This document shows, piece after piece, positions 26,901 to 34,760 of a DNA stretch of 64,000 nt. The first letter of the stretch is position 1. Every line of letters starts with the position of its first letter. Location: the NCBI RefSeq assembly GCF_026341855.1, contig NZ_JAPENW010000001.1, positions 3,959,001-4,023,000 of the forward strand. Direction: 5' to 3'. This stretch comes from Streptomyces sp. NBC_00568 (lineage in GTDB: Bacteria > Actinomycetota > Actinomycetes > Streptomycetales > Streptomycetaceae). The position numbers and the translations under genes were made by a program. The notes under the pieces were generated by a model. That model was not told where the DNA came from, did no database searches, and was given only the letters and a program-made list of their open reading frames with translations.

Positions 26901-28915
26901 CCGCCGGGTACGACCACAAGAAGATGGGCATCACCGCCCGCGGCGCCTGGGAGTCCGTGAAGCGGCACTTCCGGGAGCTGGGCGTCAACACCCAGACGCA
27001 GGACTTCACGGTGGTCGGCGTCGGAGACATGTCCGGCGACGTGTTCGGCAACGGCATGCTGCTCTCCGAGCACATCCGCCTGGTCGCCGCGTTCGACCAC
27101 CGGCACATCTTCATCGACCCGACCCCGGACTCGGAGACCTCCTACGCCGAGCGCCGCCGTCTCTTCGAGCTGCCGCGCTCCTCGTGGGCCGACTACAACA
27201 CCGAGCTGATCTCGGCCGGTGGCGGCGTCTTCCCGCGTACCGCCAAGGCCATCCCGGTCAACGCGCACGTCCGCGAGGCCCTCGGCATCGAGTCCGGCGC
27301 CGCGAAGATGACGCCGGCCGACCTGATGAAGGCGATCCTCCAGGCCCCCGTCGACCTGCTGTGGAACGGCGGCATCGGCACCTATGTGAAGTCGGCCGCC
27401 GAGTCGCACGCGGACGTCGGCGACAAGGCCAACGACGCGATCCGCGTCGACGGCGCCGACCTGCGCGTCAAGGCCGTCGGTGAGGGCGGCAACCTGGGTC
27501 TGACCCAGCTCGGCCGGATCGAGTTCGCCCAGCACGGCGGCAAGATCAACAGCGACGCCATCGACAACAGCGCGGGCGTGGACACCTCCGACCACGAGGT
27601 GAACATCAAGATCCTGCTCAACGCGGTGGTGGCCAACGGCGATCTGACCGTCAAGCAGCGCAACAAGCTGCTCGCCGAGATGACCGACGAGGTCGGCGCC
27701 CTGGTGCTGCGCAACAACTACGCGCAGAACACGGCGATCGCCAACGCGCTGGCCCAGTCCCCGAGCATGCTCCACGCCCAGCAGCGGTTCCTCCGTCATC
27801 TGGTCCGGGAGGGGTACCTCGACCGGGCCCTGGAGTTCCTGCCCAGCGAGCGGCAGATCCGGGAGCGGCTCAACGCCGGTCAGGGGCTGACCGGTCCGGA
27901 GACGGCCGTCCTCCTCGCGTACACGAAGATCACGGTCTCCGTCGAGCTGCTCGCGACCTCGCTGCCCGACGACCCGTATCTGCAGAGCCTGCTGCACGCG
28001 TACTTCCCGACGGCGCTGCGCGACAAGTTCCGTGAGCAGATCGACGGGCACGCGCTGAGCCGCGAGATCGTGACGACCGTCCTGGTCAACGACACGGTCA
28101 ACACGGGTGGTACGAGCTTCCTGCACCGACTCCGTGAGGAGACGGGTGCCTCGCTGGAGGAGATCGTCCGGGCGCAGACCGCGGCCCGCGCGATCTTCAA
28201 CTCCAGCGCGGTGTGGGACGCGGTGGAGGCACTCGACAATGTCGTCGCCGCCGATGTCCAGACCCGGATCCGGCTGCACTCGCGCCGCCTCGTCGAGCGC
28301 GGCACGCGCTGGCTGCTCAACAACCGGCCGCAGCCGCTCCAGCTCGCCGAAACGATCACCTTCTTCAGCGACGGTGTCGAGCAGGTGTGGTCGGAGCTGC
28401 CCAAGCTGCTCCGCGGCGCGGACCTGGAGTGGTACCAGCAGATCTACGACGAGCTGTCGAGCGCCGGCGTGCCGGACGAACTGGCCACCCGCGTGGCCGG
28501 GTTCTCCTCCGCCTTCCCGGCGCTGGACATCGTCTCGGTGGCCGACCGCATGGGCAAGGACCCGATGGCCGTCGCCGAGGTCTACTACGACCTCGCCGAC
28601 CGACTGAGCATCACCCAGCTCATGGACCGCATCATCGAGCTGCCGCGGGCCGACCGCTGGCAGTCCATGGCCCGCGCGTCGATCCGCGAGGACCTGTACG
28701 CGGCCCACGCGGCGCTCACCGCCGATGTCCTCGCGGTGGGCAACGGCTCCTCCACACCCGAGCAGCGCTTCGAGGCCTGGCAGGAGAAGAACACGGCGAT
28801 CCTCGGACGGGCCCGCACCACCCTGGAGGAGATCCAGGGCTCGGACTCGTTCGATCTCGCCAACCTGTCGGTGGCGATGCGGACGATGCGGACGCTGCTG
28901 CGCACGCACTCCTAG
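23978..28915 (+). CDS. NAD-specific glutamate dehydrogenase, large (180-kDa) class
   Basis: 1645 aa. It oxidatively deaminates glutamate to 2-oxoglutarate with NAD. The long N-terminal region (about 700 residues, including [18 protein letters not shown] and the [12 protein letters not shown] motif) matches the ACT-like regulatory part of the class described in Streptomyces clavuligerus and Pseudomonas. The catalytic core has [21 protein letters not shown] followed by [14 protein letters not shown] with the substrate Lys, then the NAD-fold segment [14 protein letters not shown] and the long C-terminal helical region. GAGG lies about six bases before the ATG. Two strong hairpins follow. A triple 7-bp repeat begins with its TAG stop. 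Confidence 0.97.
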   Translation: [1645 protein letters not shown]

Positions 28916-28932
28916 GCGGTAGGCGGTAGGCG
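28913..28932. repeat. 7-bp triple repeat beginning at the gdh stop codon
   Basis: TAGGCGG is repeated three times (the last copy one base short), and the first TAG is the stop codon. As a result three TAG triplets lie in sequence after the gene; the second is in a different frame because the unit is 7 bp. It is a short slippage-type repeat immediately upstream of the terminator. Confidence 0.8.
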
Positions 28933-28933
28933 A

Positions 28934-28974
28934 ACGGGGGCGCACCGGGCCATCACGGCTCGGGGCGCCCCCGT
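28934..28974 (+). terminator. terminator 1 after gdh
   Basis: ACGGGGGCGC (28934-28943) pairs with GCGCCCCCGT (28965-28974), with an inner CCGGGCC/GGCTCGG partial stem. It starts 18 bases past the gdh stop. Confidence 0.7.
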
Positions 28975-29040
28975 CGCTCGTGCGCCGCATCCGCTGTGCG
29001 AACGGAGCCCCTCGAGCACGGGGTGCCTCGCCTCTCTTCG

Positions 29041-29070
29041 AAGTGCCCGGGCCGTGCGGTCCGGGCACTT
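29041..29070 (+). terminator. terminator 2 after gdh
   Basis: AAGTGCCCGG (29041-29050) pairs perfectly with CCGGGCACTT (29061-29070) around a ten-base loop. With the hairpin at 28934 it forms a tandem terminator that insulates the wall-polymer locus from gdh. Confidence 0.7.
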
Positions 29071-29122
29071 CGCCGTTCCCGCGCGCTTCTCTGGCGGTTT
29101 TCTGGTGAAACTCCGGCTCGCG

Positions 29123-29143
29123 ATTTACCTATACCTGGTAAAT
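29123..29143. promoter_or_regulatory. perfect inverted repeat in the gtrA-like promoter region
   Basis: ATTTACC (29123-29129) and GGTAAAT (29137-29143) are perfect inverted arms around a 7-bp spacer (TATACCT). The site is strikingly AT-rich for this genome, is flanked by TAGGACATTTAGCTTAAG, and lies about 60-80 bp before the preferred GtrA start. It has the look of a dimeric repressor operator overlapping a promoter at the head of the wall-polymer operon. Confidence 0.5.
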
Positions 29144-29202
29144 AGGACATTTAGCTTAAGGTGAGTTCGACCGACGGACAGACGTGTGGAGGACCCGGAC
29201 CC

Positions 29203-29697
29203 GTGACAGTGCACCTCTCCGAGAGGCCGGCCCCCGTGGCGGCCCTGCCCGTCCTCCACCCCCGGTACGCCCCGAAGGCCCCGAGGGTCCGTCGGCTCGC
29301 CCTGGAGGTGGCCCGCTTCTCGGTCGTCGGCGGCAGCGGAGTCGCCGTCAACGTCCTCTTCTTCAACCTGGCGCTGCACGGCCTGATGTGGGCCCCCATG
29401 ACCGCCACGGTGGTCGCCAGCTGTGTCGCCATGGGGACGAACTACCTCGGCTTCCGCTTCTTCGCCTACCGGGACCGGGCCTCGCGCACCCGGCGCCAGA
29501 TCGCCCTCTTCTTCGCCTTCAGCGGGCTCGGTGTCGCCATGGAGAGCGCGCTGTTCTATCTCGGCTATCACGGCCTGGGGATGAGTGGCCCGCTCGGCTC
29601 GAACCTCGCCAAGGCGCTGTCGATCGTGCTGGCCTCGGGGTTCCGCTTCGTGGCGTACCGGACATGGGTTTTCCAACACGCGAAGAACGCACGATAA
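29203..29697 (+). CDS. GtrA family membrane protein
   Basis: 164 aa from GTG 29203, which has GGAGGA about ten bases upstream. An in-frame GTG at 29161 adds 14 residues but lacks a ribosome-binding site. Four hydrophobic helices (for example FSVVGGSGVAVNVLFFNLAL and ALSIVLASGFRFVAYRTWVF, which carries the family's Phe-Arg-aromatic ending) identify GtrA/DPMS-like proteins. These are proposed to flip undecaprenyl-phosphate-linked sugars to the outer face. First gene of a plus-strand set with the bifunctional transferase and GT4, it could supply lipid-linked sugar to the GT-C-like enzymes encoded downstream. Confidence 0.92.
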   Translation: MTVHLSERPAPVAALPVLHPRYAPKAPRVRRLALEVARFSVVGGSGVAVNVLFFNLALHGLMWAPMTATVVASCVAMGTNYLGFRFFAYRDRASRTRRQIALFFAFSGLGVAMESALFYLGYHGLGMSGPLGSNLAKALSIVLASGFRFVAYRTWVFQHAKNAR

Positions 29698-29721
29698 GGC
29701 TACAAAAAGGGTCACAGTCTC

Positions 29722-29727
29722 TACGAT
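29722..29727 (+). promoter_or_regulatory. candidate -10 for a leaderless transcript
   Basis: TACGAT ends seven bases before the ATG at 29735, and no ribosome-binding site precedes that ATG (the nearest AAAAAGGG is about 25 bases away). A poor -35 candidate, GCTACA, is at 29699-29704 with 17-bp spacing. The layout matches a leaderless promoter inside the 37-bp gap after gtrA. Confidence 0.45.
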
Positions 29728-29734
29728 TAATAGG

Positions 29735-32692
29735 ATGAATGTGGATCAGCACCGCGCGTCCGAGAACGGGACCGAGTTCGACGAACACGGGACCGAATCC
29801 GCCGAGCCCGGGGCCCGGTCCGCCGAGCACGGGACCGCGTCCGGCGCGCGACGGCCGGCCGTCTCCGTGATCGTCATCGTCTACAACGACGCCGCCAGGC
29901 TGCCCACGGCCGTGCGCTCAGTCCTGCGGCAGACGCTGCACGACGTCGAGGTCGTCGTCGTGGACGACCGGAGCACCGACGGCTCCTACGAGGTGGCGCG
30001 GGGGCTGGCCGCCGCGCACCCCGACCGCGTCCGCGCCTACCGGCTGCCCGAGAACAGCGGCGGCTGCGGCGCCCCCCGCAACCGCGGCATCACCGAGGCC
30101 CGGGGTGACTACGTCCTCTTCCTCGACAGCGACGACGTCCTGGAGCGCGACGCCTGCCGCAACATGCTGGAGGCCGCCGAGGCCACCGGTGCCGACCTTG
30201 TCTCCGGGCTGTGCGTGCGCGTGCACGTCGACTCGCGCGCGGGCAAGGAGGTCAAGTGGTACCCCTGGCTGTACGAGCGCACCCGCACCCTGGAGTCGAT
30301 CTCCGAGCTGCCCGACCTGATGGTCTTCGACACCCTGTCGACCAACAAGTGCTATCGCCGGCGGTTCCTGCTCGACGAGGGGCTGCGCTTCGCGGTCGGC
30401 ATCCACTACGAGGACCTGCTCTTCTCCGCCCAGGCGTACGCCACCGCCCGCCGCATCACCCTCATCCCCAACCGGGTGTACGACTGGAGGGTCGCGGACA
30501 AGGCGGCGGCGAAGTCCATCAGCAACCGGCGTGACGAGATCGCCAACTTCACGCACCGCATGGAGATCCACCGGCGGGTCGACCGACTCCTCGCGGACAA
30601 GGGGCTCCTGGAGCTGAAGTTCGCCAAGGACGTCAAGTTCCTCAAGCACGACCTCGTGCTGCATCTGCGTGAGCTGCCCTTCCGGGATGAGGCCTTCCGC
30701 GAGGAGTTCGCGGCGATCGCCCGGCAGTACCTGGAGTCGATCGACCGCGCCGCCTTCGACGAGGCCGAGCCCATCCACGCCATCTGCGCCTATCTCCTCC
30801 AGGAGAGCGACTGGGACAATCTGCTGCCCGCCGTGGACACGCTCACCAACCGCGACAAGATCTCCTCGCCGCTCGTCGAGCGCGACGGCCGCGTGTACTG
30901 GTGCGCCGAGCATCTCGACGACCCCTTCGGCCGGCACATCCTGGACGTCACCGACCTCGGCCACCACGCCAAGCCGGTCGAGAAGATGTTCCTGCGCAAT
31001 GTGCTGACCTCGTACGAGAGCACCGCAGCCACCGTCCGGCTCACCGGGCGCGTCACCAACCCGCTCGGTGTGATCCCGCCCGGCGCCCGGCTCGCCGGAC
31101 AGCTGGAGTTCTACGCCCGCCGCCGCGGGGTGCGCTTCCAGACCTTCCGCTTCCCCGTGGCGAACGTGTGGCACGCGGGCGGGTCCATCGCCTGGGAGGG
31201 CTCGGCGGACCTCGCGTCCGTGCGGCCGCTGGGCATCGTGGACGCGGTGTGGGACGTACGGCTCCACCTCGACGTCGACGGCGTGCGCACCACCACCCGG
31301 CTCACCGCGGCCGAACCCGGCCTGGCCACCGGCCAGCTGCCCGTCCGGCCCCGGCTCACCCGGCTGGTCGCCGACCGGATCGAGCCGGTCGTCTCCTCGC
31401 GCGGGCACCTGTCCTTCCGGCTGGTCCCCGACAAGAAGGCGAACGCGCTCGTGCAGCGAGGCGTGCACGGCCGGGCCGGAACGCTCGCCAAGTCGGGCTA
31501 CCGCAAGGCCCGTTCCCTGCGCAGGGAACTCACCTCGGGGGAGAGCAAGATCCGCCTCTACCACGAGGTGTTCAGCCGGCTGCCCGTCAGGAAGGGCCTC
31601 GTCGTCTTCGAGAGCCACCTGGGCCGCCAGTACAGCGACAGCCCCAGGGCGATCTACGAGGAGATGCGCCGCCAGGGCCTGGAGTTCCAGGCGGTCTGGT
31701 CGTACACGGGCGGTCCGGCCGGGTTCCCGGAGGACGCCACTCTCGTACGCCGCTGGTCGCTGCCCTACCTCCGGGCGCTCGCGCAGGCCGAGTTCTGGGT
31801 CGACAACCAGAGCTACCCGCTGAAGCTGACCAAGCGGCCGAGGACGAAGTACATCCAGACATGGCACGGCTCCGCGCTCAAGCGGATGGGCTTCGACGAG
31901 CCCGAATGGAAGCTCAAGTCCCGTGAGGAGCAAGCCGAGCAGCAGCGCACCCTGGACCGCTTCGACCGGTTCCTGATCCGCTCCGAGCACGATGTGCGCA
32001 CCCTGGCCCGGGCGTTCCGGCTCCAGGAGCGGACCCTGCTGCGGGTCGGCTATCCGCGCAACGACGCGCTCGCGCAGGCGAGGCGGCGGGAGGAGGCCGA
32101 GGGGCGACGTGAACGCGGACCGCTGGCAGCCGAGTTGGGCATCCCCGGGGACAAGCAGATCCTCCTGTACGCCCCGACCTTCCGGCAGCGCGGCAACGGA
32201 AAGCGGCGGTTCGAGCTGCCCTTCGACGTGGAGCGCTTCGCCGACGCCTTCGGCGACCGCTACGTCCTCCTCGTCCGCTCCCACTACCTCAACCACGTCG
32301 TGCTCCCGCCCTCCGTACGCGGCCGGGTCATCGACGTCACCGCGCACCACGACATGACCCCCCTGCTCGCCCTCGCCGACGGGCTGATCACCGACTACTC
32401 GTCCGTGATGTTCGACTACGCCCTCCTCGACCGCCCCATGTTCTTCTTCGTGTACGACTACGACGCGTACGTGCACGAGGGGCGAGGCACCTATTTCGAC
32501 CTGCTGGAACGGGCCCCCGGACCCGTCGTGCGCACGGAGGACGAACTGCACGCGGTCCTCGGTTCGCTGGAGGAGCAGGCCGTCAAGTACGCGCCCAAGC
32601 GTGAGCAGTTCACGGCCGAATTCGGCGAGTACGACCAGGGCACCGCGGCGCGGAGCGTCGTCGACGAGTTCTTCGCGCAATGGAGGCGCTGA
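29735..32692 (+). CDS. bifunctional GT2 / CDP-glycerol glycerophosphotransferase-type protein
   Basis: 985 aa. After a 40-residue Glu/Ser/Gly-rich N-terminus with EHGT repeats, a family-2 glycosyltransferase domain spans about 42-280 (VSVIVIVYNDAARLP, FLDSDDVLERDAC, LSTNKCYRRRFL). A middle beta-rich domain runs about 430-570. The C-terminal glycerophosphotransferase domain spans about 610-980 with TWHGSALKRMG (H711), VGYPRND, LLYAPTFRQ and ITDYSSVMFDY. Such proteins add sugar and polyol-phosphate units to teichoic-acid-like wall polymers on a lipid carrier in the cytoplasm. The start at 29735 has no ribosome-binding site but is preceded by a -10-like TACGAT. Its TGA overlaps the GT4 ATG. Confidence 0.93.
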   Translation: MNVDQHRASENGTEFDEHGTESAEPGARSAEHGTASGARRPAVSVIVIVYNDAARLPTAVRSVLRQTLHDVEVVVVDDRSTDGSYEVARGLAAAHPDRVRAYRLPENSGGCGAPRNRGITEARGDYVLFLDSDDVLERDACRNMLEAAEATGADLVSGLCVRVHVDSRAGKEVKWYPWLYERTRTLESISELPDLMVFDTLSTNKCYRRRFLLDEGLRFAVGIHYEDLLFSAQAYATARRITLIPNRVYDWRVADKAAAKSISNRRDEIANFTHRMEIHRRVDRLLADKGLLELKFAKDVKFLKHDLVLHLRELPFRDEAFREEFAAIARQYLESIDRAAFDEAEPIHAICAYLLQESDWDNLLPAVDTLTNRDKISSPLVERDGRVYWCAEHLDDPFGRHILDVTDLGHHAKPVEKMFLRNVLTSYESTAATVRLTGRVTNPLGVIPPGARLAGQLEFYARRRGVRFQTFRFPVANVWHAGGSIAWEGSADLASVRPLGIVDAVWDVRLHLDVDGVRTTTRLTAAEPGLATGQLPVRPRLTRLVADRIEPVVSSRGHLSFRLVPDKKANALVQRGVHGRAGTLAKSGYRKARSLRRELTSGESKIRLYHEVFSRLPVRKGLVVFESHLGRQYSDSPRAIYEEMRRQGLEFQAVWSYTGGPAGFPEDATLVRRWSLPYLRALAQAEFWVDNQSYPLKLTKRPRTKYIQTWHGSALKRMGFDEPEWKLKSREEQAEQQRTLDRFDRFLIRSEHDVRTLARAFRLQERTLLRVGYPRNDALAQARRREEAEGRRERGPLAAELGIPGDKQILLYAPTFRQRGNGKRRFELPFDVERFADAFGDRYVLLVRSHYLNHVVLPPSVRGRVIDVTAHHDMTPLLALADGLITDYSSVMFDYALLDRPMFFFVYDYDAYVHEGRGTYFDLLERAPGPVVRTEDELHAVLGSLEEQAVKYAPKREQFTAEFGEYDQGTAARSVVDEFFAQWRR

Positions 32693-33843
32693 TGACCGGC
32701 CGTCCGCAGCGGGACATCTTCTTCGTCTCCAACAGCGTCGACGAACTGGGCGGGGTGACCAGCTGGTCGCACCAGATGGCCCGCCTGTTCACCGAGCGGG
32801 GTCACCGCGTGCACGTCATCGGCGTCACCGAGCCCGCCGTCCCCCAGGAACTGGGCGAAGTCCCGTACCCCACCACGACGTTGTACGACGCCCACCCGCC
32901 GCACGTCGGACCGCCGCGCGGACTCAGGGGACGGCTCGACGTCGCCGAGCGGAGGCTGCGCGCCGAACGGGTGGCGGGCATGCGTGAGCGGGCCGCCGAG
33001 CTGACCGCGCTGTTCCGGGCCGCGCGGCCCGGCGCCGTCGTGATCGTCACCCAGGTGTGGGCCATGGAATGGGTGGAGCTCGCCGACACCAACGGGCTGA
33101 CCGTCATCGGAATGAGCCACGAGTCCTTCGCGTACGCCCGGACGACCTCGCGCTTCCGGCGGGTCCTCAAGCACTACAAGGACGTCGACCGGATGCTGGC
33201 GCTCACCCGCGAGGACGCCGACCTGTGGATCAGGCAGGGCATGAACAACGCGTCCTTCATGCCGAATCCCCTTCCGTTCGTGCCCGAGGTGCCCTCGCCG
33301 CGCACCGGGAACGTCGTCGTCAGCGTCGGCCGGCTGCACGACCAGAAGGGCATCGACATGCTCCTCGACGCCTGGGCCGAGACCGCGCCGCGCCACCCCG
33401 AATGGCGGCTGCGGATCTACGGCTCCGGCGAGGACGAGGAGATCCTGAAGAAGCAGTGCACGGCGCTCGGGCTCGACGGTTCCGTGGACTGGATGGGGCG
33501 GACGAGCGATGTGCCGGGGGCTCTGCGGGGCGGCTCGGTGTTCGTGCTCTCCTCACGGGGCGAGGGCTTCCCGCTCGCCCTCATGGAAGCCATGGCCGCC
33601 GGTCTGCCGTGCGCCGCCTTCGACTGCGCGCCCGGCGTCCACGAGATCGTCCGGGACGGCGAGGACGGCCTGCTGGCCACCCTCGGCAATACCGGTGAAC
33701 TGGCCCGCCGGCTGGACACGCTGATGTCCGACAAGGCCCTGCGGGACGCCATGGGCGAGGCGGCGCGCGTGAACGTCCAGCGCTTCACGACGGAGGAGAT
33801 CGTCCGCAAGTGGGAGGAGCTGTTTGCGTTCCTGGAGCGCTGA
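32692..33843 (+). CDS. glycosyltransferase family 4 protein
   Basis: 383 aa. GT-B fold: N-terminal FVSNSVDELGGVTSWSHQ acceptor side, C-terminal donor domain VSVGRLHDQKGIDMLLDAW, then GRTSDVPGALRGGSVFVLSS and the E-x7-E signature EGFPLALMEAMAAGLP. It is probably cytoplasmic, transferring a nucleotide-activated sugar to the wall-polymer precursor. The start at 32692 was chosen over 32680 because TGATG couples it to the upstream stop and GGAGG is five bases before it. A 16-bp-stem terminator follows. Confidence 0.93.
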   Translation: MTGRPQRDIFFVSNSVDELGGVTSWSHQMARLFTERGHRVHVIGVTEPAVPQELGEVPYPTTTLYDAHPPHVGPPRGLRGRLDVAERRLRAERVAGMRERAAELTALFRAARPGAVVIVTQVWAMEWVELADTNGLTVIGMSHESFAYARTTSRFRRVLKHYKDVDRMLALTREDADLWIRQGMNNASFMPNPLPFVPEVPSPRTGNVVVSVGRLHDQKGIDMLLDAWAETAPRHPEWRLRIYGSGEDEEILKKQCTALGLDGSVDWMGRTSDVPGALRGGSVFVLSSRGEGFPLALMEAMAAGLPCAAFDCAPGVHEIVRDGEDGLLATLGNTGELARRLDTLMSDKALRDAMGEAARVNVQRFTTEEIVRKWEELFAFLER

Positions 33844-33865
33844 GCGAGCGCCGGTGCGCGGAACG

Positions 33866-33902
33866 GCCGGAGGCGGAGCCGACCCACGGCTCCGCCTCCG
33901 GC
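33866..33902. terminator. bidirectional terminator between GT4 and ABC exporter genes
   Basis: GCCGGAGGCGGAGCCG (33866-33881) pairs perfectly with CGGCTCCGCCTCCGGC (33887-33902), a 16-bp stem with a 5-base ACCCA loop. It lies midway between the convergent GT4 stop and the ABC ATPase stop. Confidence 0.9.
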
Positions 33903-33914
33903 GTCGTTCGAGCA

Positions 33915-34760
33915 CTACTTGCCCGTGAACTTCTCGTACTCCTTGAGAACCTCGTCGGTCGGTCCGTCCATGCGCAGTTCGCCGCGCTCCAGCCACAGCA
34001 CCCGGTCGCAGGTGTCGCGGATCGACTTGTTGTTGTGGCTGACCAGGAAGACCGTGCCCGCGGTCCTGCGCAGCTCGCGGATGCGGGCCTCGGACCGCTT
34101 CTGGAAGGAGCGGTCGCCGGTCGCGAGGGCCTCGTCGATCATCAGGACGTCGTGGTCCTTGGCCGCCGCGATGGAGAAGCGCAGCCGCGCTGCCATGCCG
34201 GAGGAGTACGTCCGCATGGGGAGCGTGATGAAGTCGCCCTTCTCGTTGATGCCCGAGAAGTCGACGATCTCCTGGTAGCGCTGCCTGACCTGCTCGCGGG
34301 ACATCCCCATGGCGAGGCCGCCGAGGTGGACGTTCCGCTCGCCCGTGAGGTCGTTCATCAGGGCCGCGTTGACGCCGAGCAGCGAGGGCTGGCCGTCGGT
34401 GTAGATCTTGCCGTTCTCCACGGGGAGCAGACCCGCGACCGCCTTGAGCAGCGTGGACTTGCCGGAACCGTTGGTGCCGATCAGGCCGATGGCCTCGCCC
34501 CGGTACGCGGTGAAGGAGACGGACTTGACGGCGTGCACCTTGCGGACCCCCGCCGCCTTCTCGCTCTGCTTGCGGCGCAGGATGCGGTTGAGGGCGGCGG
34601 TCGCGCTGCCCCGGCCGGCGCCGGTGCCGTTGACGCGGTAGACGATGTCGACGCGGTCCGCGATGACGGTGGGGATGCGCTCGGCGCCGGTCACGGCGGT
34701 GTCCTCGGCCGTGACCTCGGCGCTCCGCGGCCGGATGTCCTGCGTGATGATGTCAGCCAC
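33915..34760 (-). CDS. polysaccharide/teichoic acid export ABC ATPase (TagH-like)
   Basis: 281 aa. Walker A GLIGTNGSGKST, signature YSSGMAARLRFSIA (the degenerate LSGGQ typical of Wzt/TagH), Walker B DVLMIDEALATGD, switch LVSHNNKSI. An N-terminal 40-residue extension precedes the nucleotide-binding domain. It lacks the long C-terminal glycan-recognition domain of O-antigen Wzt, so it fits the TagH/RfbE short type. It partners the permease whose stop overlaps its start by eight bases. Together they would export lipid-linked wall polymer across the membrane. Confidence 0.94.
   Translation of the reverse strand: MADIITQDIRPRSAEVTAEDTAVTGAERIPTVIADRVDIVYRVNGTGAGRGSATAALNRILRRKQSEKAAGVRKVHAVKSVSFTAYRGEAIGLIGTNGSGKSTLLKAVAGLLPVENGKIYTDGQPSLLGVNAALMNDLTGERNVHLGGLAMGMSREQVRQRYQEIVDFSGINEKGDFITLPMRTYSSGMAARLRFSIAAAKDHDVLMIDEALATGDRSFQKRSEARIRELRRTAGTVFLVSHNNKSIRDTCDRVLWLERGELRMDGPTDEVLKEYEKFTGK

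Noticed and set aside
24062..29068. 1668-codon minus-strand frame antisense to gdh
   Set aside because: Mirror frame of the codon-biased gdh gene; it has no domain signature and a composition expected from antisense of GC-rich codons.
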